Below are positions 7,401 to 12,091 of a DNA stretch of 12,091 bases, piece by piece. Numbering within the stretch: the first letter of the stretch is position 1; the number at the start of each line of letters is the position of its first letter. The DNA lies in assembly GCA_007136525.1 (NCBI GenBank), contig SLGU01000356.1, positions 1 through 12,091 of the forward strand, given 5' to 3'. Both the position numbers and the translations under genes were made by a program. This DNA is from Desulfobacteraceae bacterium. Lineage in GTDB: Bacteria > Desulfobacterota > Desulfobacteria > Desulfobacterales > Desulfosalsimonadaceae. The notes beneath the pieces are model-generated. The model did not search any database. It worked only from the letters and a program-made list of their open reading frames with translations, and was not told where the DNA came from.

Positions 7401-7580
7401 CGTCATGTCATCGGCGGAAGCACCCGGCCAGGCCATCAATACCGAAACCCGGGGATAATTGGCATCCGGAAACAGGTTCAGGGGAAGTCCCCTCAGGCTG
7501 ATAAACCCGAAAACCACGCCAAAGATCAACAGTGCGGATATGGCATAGGGGCGCTTGAGATACGATGCCATCCAGTTCAT
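4452..7580 (-). CDS. RND-family efflux permease (AcrB/MdtC-like inner-membrane pump)
   Basis: This 1042-residue protein is a full-length resistance-nodulation-division pump, a proton-driven trimer that would pass substrates to an outer-membrane channel. The N-terminal helix (SALLIFGVVFGFISLRGLPLNLFPDA) is followed by the first porter domain. TM4 carries GLLVDDAVVVIENI with the proton-relay pair Asp403/Asp404 (AcrB Asp407/408). A second porter half and a second 6-TM bundle follow. In TM10 the motif is GIVVNNSILLVEF (940-952); the AcrB relay lysine (Lys940) position is Asn944, as in many non-AcrB RND subfamilies. Acidic metal-export signatures of CzcA-type pumps were not seen, so an organic substrate (HAE-like) is more likely, but the substrate is unknown. 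It is translationally coupled to the adaptor gene: its ATG overlaps the adaptor's TGA as ATGA at 7577-7580. No TolC-like gene is present in the window. Confidence 0.95.
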   Translation of the reverse strand: MNWMASYLKRPYAISALLIFGVVFGFISLRGLPLNLFPDANYPRVSVLMAWPGASADDMTDRVSRKAEKALASIDGVRRVRASVRDEAAALTVEFEYEKGLDAAVTDVGTALDRIMSQLPEDVNAPVIFRITDAASPVVTLGAAPAPGSPLTMAKVRQLCDNEIREALLRLDGVADVEVFGGYAPELQVVVDRSRASAYRILPADIVSAIAASHRNIPGGTLVGADNELLIRVEGEKSFAHELGGIVVGADPGGGEILLKDIAAIQPGVEERKSFFYGNGKPAIGLNILRPENGNVMATLESVEAGLPGINAMFPGVSFEVVDTQGDLIRTSVSNLFSALRSAVFLTVAVIFFFLARMRITLLAAVSIPFTFLLTFAGMKLLGFELDIVTMTAVILAVGLLVDDAVVVIENIDRRWREGLIEKNAPGELADARQKAVIDGTVQIFPASLAGTVTTISVLLPIIFVGGYAGKILGPLAAVLTMALLASFVSSVTIIPLMARYLIKPSSGANRVERFVEKGQNLIIEPLSGVMIRLFRTGATKWFFVILPVLLVLLAIGLRQIPKAGRDLMPPMDTGIIKVSFETWPNTAVARTEAALGRVHESILDMPGYLMSTSAVGSEPGVISFGAENTAQEGVMTIHFVNRFERELSIWDIQQRLKSVFSQIPEFKTVHVYEYGATPLAAIAAPVDIMISGPDPRVLDGLANDVRNRLYRVKGLKSVSKTWDMTKREVVVDIDETIARRYGISYQHAADALYAATTGRVAANFRVRGQDGYPVRVAYDPGTVTDVHALAALEILTPAGIVYLGDIARIGHIFRQTRITRENLQPTINVIAYREKAPISYLDGQAETVLSGMALPGGYEITRQGEVTHMNETFSRLSGSLGLSLLLLYFSLVVAFRSWSGPVMIMSAIPLAFIGIPWGMMLAGQTFSMAANMGMILMSGIVVNNSILLVEFIEAARRDGSGMFEAVENAIRLRTRPILMTAFSTIAGMLPIAMELAVGLERLSPLAVVAISGLVISTFLTLAYVPAMYVWLDRLRGRLYAA

Positions 7581-8704
7581 TGTCGGACGCCCCCGCCCTT
7601 GACGGGTTCAACGGGCTGAACCCGCGATCCATGGGACAGGTGAAGCAGCATCGACGCCTCTGCGACCACCAGCCGGTCGCCTTCTGAAACCGGCCCTTGG
7701 ATCACCGCATGCTCCTTTTCCCGGGCCAGAACCGTTACCCCGACAACTTCCACCCGGCCCTGCTCATCCACCCGGAACACCCTTGCACCGGTTTCATCCT
7801 CCAGTATGGCCCGGGCGGAGACGCGAATGCCCGCCACTGCTTCGACAAGGAGGTCTACCGTGACAAAGGTTCCGGACGGCAAGCCAAAGGGCCTCTGATC
7901 CACCCGGAATTCGGCAGTGGCGAAGTGCCCTTCCCGGGCGGCGGGATAAACCCGGTACAGGGTTGTTTCGATTTCACGGGAATTAAATGACACCGTCGCC
8001 CTGCTCCCCGGTACCGCGACCAGGGCGGTTTCACGGGGTATGCGGGCAATCACCGCATACCCGGCATCCGGATTTTCAATGGTAAAGACCGGTTCTCCCG
8101 GCATGACCAGATCTCCCCTGTGCTTGTGACGGGCCGTAATGATGCCGTCAAAGGGCGCCTGTGCTGCCGTATAGGCTATATCGATGTTTGCTGCCGCGAG
8201 CCGGGCTTCCAGATTGCCGGTCCTGGCCTGCGCCGTTTGCACCGCGGTTTCTGCCTCATCCACGGCTTCCGGATTGATAAGCCCCTTGGCGAGCAGGGGC
8301 CTTCGGCGCTCCAGGTTCATTTCAGCACGGGCAAGCTCGCTTCGGGACCCTTCGAGCTCGGCTTCAAGCGCTTCCCTGTTTTTTTGAAGGGGCCTTTGAT
8401 CGATTGTTGCCAGGACATCGCCGCCAGCGACTGCATCCCCGGGCTCTCCGGGCGCCGACAACAGATGTCCCGTCATTCTAAAGGCGACAGCGGCATGTTC
8501 CACGGCCTGGATGGTTCCCAGAAAACGCCTTGTGACATTGAGGTGCCCCTTTTCCGCAACGCCGTGGTTAACGGAATACACAAGGGATTCCGGATGCTTC
8601 AGGCGATCGAGTTCAGCCCCGCGTTTTAACGAAAGCCACACAGCGCCTGCAGCAATAAGAGCCGCTGCAAAAAAGATAAAAAATGCTTTGCCATATCGTT
8701 TCAT
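7577..8704 (-). CDS. RND efflux periplasmic adaptor (membrane fusion protein)
   Basis: This 375-residue adaptor would link the RND pump to an outer-membrane channel. Residues 1-25 form a signal or anchor helix (KAFFIFFAAALIAAGAVWLSL). No lipobox cysteine is seen, so it is probably anchored by this helix or secreted. The order then follows the HlyD/AcrA family: a first barrel strand and lipoyl half (MTGHLLSAPGEPGDAVAGGDVLATID), a coiled-coil hairpin rich in Ala/Glu/Arg (about 115-180), a second lipoyl half (AQAPFDGIITARHKHRGDLVMPGEPVFTIEN), then a beta-barrel and membrane-proximal domain ending near VVAEASMLLHLSHG. Upstream of the ATG at 8704 is GGGGA on the minus strand, about 8 nt away. It is the first gene of the operon and overlaps the pump gene by 4 nt. 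A TATATA -10 and an FNR/CRP-type palindrome lie upstream. Confidence 0.92.
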   Translation of the reverse strand: MKRYGKAFFIFFAAALIAAGAVWLSLKRGAELDRLKHPESLVYSVNHGVAEKGHLNVTRRFLGTIQAVEHAAVAFRMTGHLLSAPGEPGDAVAGGDVLATIDQRPLQKNREALEAELEGSRSELARAEMNLERRRPLLAKGLINPEAVDEAETAVQTAQARTGNLEARLAAANIDIAYTAAQAPFDGIITARHKHRGDLVMPGEPVFTIENPDAGYAVIARIPRETALVAVPGSRATVSFNSREIETTLYRVYPAAREGHFATAEFRVDQRPFGLPSGTFVTVDLLVEAVAGIRVSARAILEDETGARVFRVDEQGRVEVVGVTVLAREKEHAVIQGPVSEGDRLVVAEASMLLHLSHGSRVQPVEPVKGGGVRQ

Positions 8705-8746
8705 GCGATTTCCCCGTATACACTGGTTCCCACCCTGAAAACCCCT

Positions 8747-8752
8747 TATATA
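8747..8752 (-). promoter_or_regulatory. Predicted -10 element of the RND efflux operon
   Basis: TATATA on the minus strand (overlapping TATAAG at 8745-8750) lies 42 nt before the adaptor ATG. It places a transcription start near 8739. No -35 hexamer is present at the right distance; the palindrome at 8774-8787 occupies that region, as in activator-dependent class II promoters. Confidence 0.42.
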
Positions 8753-8772
8753 CCGACATGATCATCGATTTC

Positions 8773-8788
8773 TTTGACTTGAGTCAAA
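8773..8788 (-). promoter_or_regulatory. FNR/CRP-family-type operator upstream of the RND operon
   Basis: TTTGAC-TTGA-GTCAAA is a perfect 6+6 palindrome with a 4-bp spacer. The half-sites match the FNR-like layout (TTGATnnnnATCAA) with C/G at the inner position, as reported for some FNR/CRP-family regulators of anaerobes. Its centre, 8780.5, is 41.5 bp from a start at 8739 predicted from the TATATA box, the standard class II activator position. Regulator identity is not determinable from this window. The element copy 2 begins 8 bp beyond its outer edge. Confidence 0.5.
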
Positions 8789-8795
8789 TTATGAT
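8784..8795. repeat. Left flanking direct repeat of palindromic element copy 2
   Basis: TCAAATTATGAT here matches TCAAATAATGAT at 8943-8954 in 11 of 12 bases; including the preceding G, the match is 12 of 13. It looks like a slightly decayed target-site duplication. It overlaps the last bases of the FNR-type palindrome (GTCAAA). Confidence 0.55.
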
Positions 8796-8942
8796 GCATT
8801 CGTAAAAGTCACTTTGGGACGGCAAAGAAAAAAGTTCAAGATCCAGGCGCGAGGAATTTTTGAAGAATTGATAGTACTTATGTGTACGTGAGATTCTTCA
8901 AAAATTGCTCGCGACGCAGATATTGGACTTTTTTCGAAGCCG
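8796..8942. mobile_element. MITE-like palindromic element, copy 2
   Basis: This near-palindrome of about 147 bp has the same layout as copy 1. Central arms AATTTTTGAAGAAT (8856-8869) and ATTCTTCAAAAATT (about 8892-8905) pair perfectly around a loop containing GTAC-TTATGT-GTAC. The outer arms GACGGCAAAGAAAAAAGT (from 8818) and the reverse complement of the right end, GACGGCTTCGAAAAAAGT, also pair. Differences from copy 1 are partly compensatory: its right end gains GAAGCC, pairing with GGC on the left. Flanking direct repeats differ from those of copy 1. It encodes nothing and lies between the efflux promoter and the VOC gene. Confidence 0.72.
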
Positions 8943-8954
8943 TCAAATAATGAT
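8943..8954. repeat. Right flanking direct repeat of palindromic element copy 2
   Basis: TCAAATAATGAT, preceded by G, matches 8783-8795 with one substitution. The distance between left and right repeats (159 bp) is nearly the same as for copy 1 (160 bp). From 8955 to the next gene at 9080 the sequence is AT-rich with no clear feature. Confidence 0.55.
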
Positions 8955-9079
8955 CGTGATATATAAAAACATATACAGGAACGACAAAAGCACAACCCTA
9001 TCCCAGGAATACAACAATCGACGCAAGTGCCTTTGGGAAAACACAAAAATGGAACCCCTGTCCGGATCGGAAAAATGAC

Positions 9080-9469
9080 ATGGAATCATTATACCAGACC
9101 TCAAACACCATTCTTTACTGCAAAAACTGGAAGGACACGCTCAGGTTTTACCGTTTGCTCCTGAGCACGCCGGGTAACCCTGTCGCGGACTGGTTTGTGG
9201 AGTTTCATGTCAACAAGGGCGCCCGGCTCAGTATTGCCGATGAAAGCCGGGCAAGCATCAAGAGCGCCGGTGGAAAAGGGATAACCATTTCCCTGCAGGT
9301 TCAGGATATCAACGATGCATGGAGAGAACTGCGGCATCGCAGCCTGGCGCCGGGAACCGTCACCCTTCATCCCTGGGGGGCAAGGCTGTTTTATCTTTAC
9401 GATCCAGAAGGAAACCGGATCGAAATATGGCAGGCGGATGTTTCAGGCGGATCTATGCCGGCACAATGA
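9080..9469 (+). CDS. VOC (glyoxalase/bleomycin-resistance/dioxygenase) family protein
   Basis: This 129-residue single-domain protein has two beta-alpha-beta-beta-beta halves typical of the vicinal oxygen chelate fold. The first half is NTILYCKNWKDTLRFYRLLL ... FVEFHVNKGARLSIAD. The second is GITISLQVQDINDAWRELRHRSL ... HPWGARLFYLYDPEGNRIEIWQ, ending in the family's characteristic DPEGNxIEI strand, whose Glu is a frequent metal ligand. Members act as glyoxalases, dioxygenases, isomerases or binding proteins, so a specific reaction cannot be named. A GGA (9069-9071) lies 8 nt before the ATG. The 3' end overlaps the convergent universal stress gene by 17 nt. It lies downstream of element copy 2 and is not obviously part of an operon. 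Confidence 0.85.
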   Translation: MESLYQTSNTILYCKNWKDTLRFYRLLLSTPGNPVADWFVEFHVNKGARLSIADESRASIKSAGGKGITISLQVQDINDAWRELRHRSLAPGTVTLHPWGARLFYLYDPEGNRIEIWQADVSGGSMPAQ

Positions 9470-9893
9470 GCACCGGTGCCTTGGCGCACTTCATCACCCG
9501 CTCGGCAACGCTGCCGAAATCAAAATGGCTCTCGGTGCCCCTGCTGGCCATGATAACGATGTCCGGTTCGATTTCTTCCATGAACGCGATGATTTTTTTT
9601 GCCGGATCACCCACGGCGATATGGCGGAAAAAAAGCGGGCAGCTTGAAAGAAATTTGTCACACAGCTCATCGAGCCGCTTTTCAGCGGTTTCCTTCTCCC
9701 ACTGCCGCATCCGCTCATAATCGGCTTGAGGATCGGTATCGCCGTAAGCGGCGCCGAACTCGAGGTATTCCTTGAGGACATAGAGAATATGGATTTCAGC
9801 CTGGTATTTCTCGGCTGTGGAAGTTACATAGGGGAGCGCCCGTGCCGCATTTTCTGACAAATCCGTTGGCCACAGGATTTTTCTGATTTCCAT
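9453..9893 (-). CDS. Universal stress protein (UspA family)
   Basis: This 146-residue cytoplasmic protein has a single UspA domain. MEIRKILWPTDLSENAARAL begins the first strand with the conserved Asp11. ADYE-rich helices follow, then IVIMASRG (about 116-123) and FGSVAERVMKCAKAPVLIVPA at the end. That C-terminal block corresponds to the family ATP-binding G-x2-G-x9-G-S region, though here it reads SRGTESHFDFGS, so the spacing is somewhat altered and ATP binding is not assured. The frame is open further upstream to 9986, but I chose the ATG at 9893 because AAAGGA sits about 9 nt upstream and the protein then begins exactly at the usual Usp N-terminus. It is transcribed divergently from nrfH with 183 bp between starts and convergently with the VOC gene. 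Confidence 0.92.
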   Translation of the reverse strand: MEIRKILWPTDLSENAARALPYVTSTAEKYQAEIHILYVLKEYLEFGAAYGDTDPQADYERMRQWEKETAEKRLDELCDKFLSSCPLFFRHIAVGDPAKKIIAFMEEIEPDIVIMASRGTESHFDFGSVAERVMKCAKAPVLIVPA

Positions 9894-10028
9894 GGTTATT
9901 TTCCTTTCGCCGTGATGCATTGGATTCAGGCCTATCAACCGGTCGCCTTTCATCTCAAGCCGTCGGCTGCCCCTTTTTTTTTGCAAAACCCGTCTTATTA
10001 CCTTACTATTATTATCAAGCGACGGTCA

Positions 10029-10050
10029 ACCCATAACAGACCCATAACAG
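10029..10050. repeat. Perfect tandem 11-bp repeat upstream of nrfH
   Basis: ACCCATAACAG occurs twice head to tail (10029-10039 and 10040-10050), starting 48 bp before the nrfH start codon. The 11-bp period puts both copies on the same DNA face, as for tandem response-regulator half-sites. It lies in the 183-bp divergent usp/nrfH spacer. A direct regulatory role is inference. Confidence 0.5.
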
Positions 10051-10076
10051 TCAGCACCGGAAAGGAACCCCGCCTT

Positions 10077-10538
10077 ATGCAGTCCGGTAAAAAATGGTTT
10101 CTGGTTTCTGTTGCGCTGACGCTGGTTATCCTCGGGTACATCAGTGCCGGGTTTACCATGCGGAATACCGATATTCCCGAATTCTGCGGAACCTGCCACG
10201 TCATGCACGAGGCCGTGCGCACCCATCAGCAGTCCGTTCATGCGCAGCTGACCTGCAATGAATGCCATGCGCCCACCGATGCCTTTGTCTCAAAGATGAT
10301 TTTCAAAACACGCGCCGGCATGCGCGACATCTATGTCAATACCATCGGAACCATTCCGGACGTTGTCGAGGCAGAGGCCGCCACAAAGACCGTCATCAAT
10401 GACAACTGCGCCGGCTGTCATTTCATGACCACCATCAACCTTGACCGGAAAGCAAAAAATTATTGTGTCGAATGCCACCGGCATGTGCCACACACCCGCA
10501 AAAGTCCCATCGCATTAAGGAAAATGACCAATGAATAA
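10077..10538 (+). CDS. nrfH: Tetrahaem cytochrome c quinol dehydrogenase NrfH
   Basis: This 153-residue membrane-anchored cytochrome takes electrons from the quinol pool and passes them to NrfA. One N-terminal span (WFLVSVALTLVILGYISAGF, residues 7-26) acts as the anchor. Four haem c motifs follow: CGTCH (37-41), CNECH (60-64), CAGCH (111-115) and CVECH (130-134). The first is followed by Met43 (CHxM), the arrangement by which Desulfovibrio NrfH ligates haem 1. Length and motif count fit NrfH of the NapC/NirT family. The frame is open upstream to 9912, but I start at 10077 because AAAGGA (10061-10066) precedes it and the anchor helix then begins immediately. It overlaps nrfA by 8 nt, implying translational coupling. 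Confidence 0.95.
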   Translation: MQSGKKWFLVSVALTLVILGYISAGFTMRNTDIPEFCGTCHVMHEAVRTHQQSVHAQLTCNECHAPTDAFVSKMIFKTRAGMRDIYVNTIGTIPDVVEAEAATKTVINDNCAGCHFMTTINLDRKAKNYCVECHRHVPHTRKSPIALRKMTNE

Positions 10539-12090
10539 ACACCGCTGGTTATGGCCATTGGCCCTTATTCCATTGTTTATGGCAGGCGCCCTTTTGATCG
10601 GGGGGTGCACCGAAATCCCCGAACCCAAAACGCCTTCATACGAAACCGACCTGGCAATGGATGAAAATCGCAACGAGGCGTTTTCCAGGCAATTCCCCCT
10701 GCACTATCAAAGCTACCTCAACAATGCCGACGATACGCGGATGACCACTTATGCCGGCTCTGTTCCCCACGACAAGCACGACACGGTCAACCCGCTGCCC
10801 AAGGGGTACCAATACGGCCAGCCCTACCTGAAAAACCTGTGGATGGGCTATCCCTTCAGCTACGAATACAAGCGGGCCCGGGGACATGTGTACGCCATCG
10901 AAGACATCCTCGAGATCGACCGGATCAACAATTACAGCGAACAGGCGGGACTGCCGGCGACCTGCTGGAACTGCAAAGCCAACACCCTGCCGCAATGGCA
11001 AAAACAATACGGGGACGATTTCTGGTCCATGGAGTTCCATGATTTCAGGACGAAAGTGGACGTGGAAGACCATGCCGTCGGGTGCAACCTCTGCCATGAT
11101 CCCCGGACAATGGAACTCCGCATCACCAGCGTGCCGTTTGCCGAGGCCATGGCGCGCCAGGGGATCGACTGGGAAGAAGCCACCCGAAATGAAATGCGGG
11201 CATACGTTTGCGGGCAGTGCCACGCGGAATACTACTTTCAGGAGGCTGCGTTCGGCCCCAAAGACAAGGTAACCTTCCCTTGGGATGAAGGGTTTACCCC
11301 CGGGGACATGTACGAATACTACAAGGACAAAGGGACCACGACCCGGGAAGGCTTCGAGGGGAACTTCATCGACTGGACCCACGCGGTGTCTGATACGCCC
11401 ATGATCAAAGCCCAGCACCCCGAGTTCGAAACATGGATCGACGGACCCCACGGCGCAGCCGGCGTTGCCTGCGCAGACTGCCACATGCCCTATATCCGCG
11501 TTGACGGGAAAAGAAAAATCTCCTCCCACCATTGGACTTCGCCGCTGAAAACCATCGAGCAGTCCTGCCGCCAGTGCCATACGGACAAGCAGCCCGAATA
11601 CCTTGAAGAAAGGGTGCTCTACACCCAGAAGCGGACCTGGGAGCAACTGCTCAAGGCCCAGGAGGATTCCGTCCGCGCCCATGAAGCCATCCGCCTGGCA
11701 TCCGAATACACGGGCGAACGCCACGCGGACTACGACGCGCTCATAATCCAGGCGCGGGAGCGGGCACGGAAAGGCCAGTGGTTCTGGGATTTTGTGTCTG
11801 CGGAAAACTCCGCCGGGTTCCATAACCCGGTCAAAGCGTTGGAAACCCTTGCACGAAGCCAGAGCTACAGCAGCGAGGCTGTCAGGCTCGCAACAGCGGC
11901 CACCAACCACGCCATCGGAGGGCATTTAGAAGGCGATATTTACGAACTCGTCCCGCCCATCATGGAACACAGCCGCAAACTGCAGCAGAGCCGGGAGCAC
12001 TTAGCGTCCCACACATGGCTGGGTTACCTGCCGCTTCTTCCCAAGGCAGAACGGGTCTGGGACGGGCAGAAAAAAATCGGGGATCAATAA
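10531..12090 (+). CDS. nrfA: Pentahaem ammonia-forming nitrite reductase NrfA (cytochrome c552)
   Basis: This 519-residue enzyme catalyses six-electron reduction of nitrite to ammonium (and can reduce NO and hydroxylamine) on the outer face of the membrane. The N-terminus has a hydrophobic stretch and a lipobox, LIGGC with Cys26, so it is probably lipid-anchored. The catalytic haem site is CWNCK (145-149) with the diagnostic lysine ligand. Four CxxCH sites follow at 185-189, 227-231, 314-318 and 346-350. Further conserved positions are RARGHVYAIED (115-125), the AEYYF segment after the third haem (Glu233/Tyr234, calcium and catalytic region) and KAQHPEFETW (293-302) with the active-site His. 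The C-terminal helical region is complete and the TAA ends at 12090. It forms the standard NrfHA respiratory complex with the overlapping upstream gene. No maturation genes are visible before the window ends. Confidence 0.97.
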   Translation: MNKHRWLWPLALIPLFMAGALLIGGCTEIPEPKTPSYETDLAMDENRNEAFSRQFPLHYQSYLNNADDTRMTTYAGSVPHDKHDTVNPLPKGYQYGQPYLKNLWMGYPFSYEYKRARGHVYAIEDILEIDRINNYSEQAGLPATCWNCKANTLPQWQKQYGDDFWSMEFHDFRTKVDVEDHAVGCNLCHDPRTMELRITSVPFAEAMARQGIDWEEATRNEMRAYVCGQCHAEYYFQEAAFGPKDKVTFPWDEGFTPGDMYEYYKDKGTTTREGFEGNFIDWTHAVSDTPMIKAQHPEFETWIDGPHGAAGVACADCHMPYIRVDGKRKISSHHWTSPLKTIEQSCRQCHTDKQPEYLEERVLYTQKRTWEQLLKAQEDSVRAHEAIRLASEYTGERHADYDALIIQARERARKGQWFWDFVSAENSAGFHNPVKALETLARSQSYSSEAVRLATAATNHAIGGHLEGDIYELVPPIMEHSRKLQQSREHLASHTWLGYLPLLPKAERVWDGQKKIGDQ

Positions 12091-12091
12091 C

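Noticed and set aside
2501..8942. Reading the two palindromic repeats as a CRISPR array or as terminators only
   Set aside because: There are just two copies more than 6 kb apart with no spacers, and the stems are far longer than a terminator and lack a terminal T-run after the central hairpin.
8923..8951. Outward promoter at the right end of element copy 2 (TTGGAC, 17 bp, AATAAT) toward the VOC gene
   Set aside because: The -35 matches only 3 of 6 positions, and the equivalent site at copy 1 lacks any -10, so it is not a conserved property of the element.
8950..9078. 42-codon ORF (starting MIVIYKNIYRN) ending 1 nt before the VOC start codon
   Set aside because: Its start lies in the element's flanking repeat, it has no ribosome binding site, the composition is that of AT-rich spacer, and no family is recognisable. 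A leader-peptide role cannot be excluded.
9979..9988. TTTTGCAAAA palindrome in the usp/nrfH spacer
   Set aside because: It is mostly explained by the adjacent T-run. No matching operator class or spacing supports it.
10636..11925. 429-codon minus-strand frame opposite nrfA
   Set aside because: It lies entirely antisense to nrfA, which has all five haem motifs. Long antisense frames are expected in GC3-biased genes.

Overview
The window is about 12 kb of bacterial chromosome. GC-rich, GC3-biased genes, a multihaem NrfH/NrfA nitrite reductase pair with an NrfA lipobox, and palindromic intergenic repeats all suggest an anaerobic Desulfobacterota (deltaproteobacterial, sulfate-reducer-like) host. 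That placement is an inference from gene content and style, not from a marker gene.

Layout, left to right. Positions 1-1297 (+) hold a partial unknown gene overlapping a stand-alone kinase-fold protein that resembles ADP-dependent NAD(P)HX dehydratase. Positions 1287-3121 (-) hold a PaaI/hotdog thioesterase-like gene followed by an MFS transporter. A ~150-bp palindromic element (copy 1) lies between them. Positions 3122-3740 are a gene-poor gap with a perfect hairpin, two arrays of CGANNN hexamers, and a 26-codon CPIC-containing ORF behind a perfect TATAAT and a good ribosome binding site. Positions 3741-4406 (+) encode an exported cyclophilin with an odd Gly/Ser-Cys tail. Positions 4452-8704 (-) are a two-gene RND efflux operon (adaptor, then pump) with a 4-nt ATGA overlap and no outer-membrane channel gene in view. 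Positions 8705-9079 hold its apparent promoter, with an FNR/CRP-type palindrome, and copy 2 of the palindromic element. Positions 9080-9893 are a convergent VOC protein (+) and universal stress protein (-). Positions 10077-12090 (+) are nrfH and nrfA, both complete and overlapping by 8 nt.

Functional picture. NrfH anchors and feeds quinol electrons to the pentahaem NrfA, which reduces nitrite to ammonium outside the cytoplasmic membrane. The RND operon has a TTGAC-N4-GTCAA palindrome centred 41.5 bp upstream of a predicted transcription start. That is the classic class II position of FNR/CRP-family activators, so the pump may follow redox or nitrosative signals, possibly alongside nrfHA.

Main discovery. 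Two copies of the ~150-bp near-palindrome (2501-2649 and 8796-8942) share 112 of 127 core bases by hand count. Each is flanked by its own, different, short direct repeat (TCAGGAATTG; TCAAATTATGAT/TCAAATAATGAT), as expected for independent insertions of a non-autonomous, MITE-like mobile element. The second insertion abuts the efflux promoter palindrome and appears to have duplicated part of its half-site.
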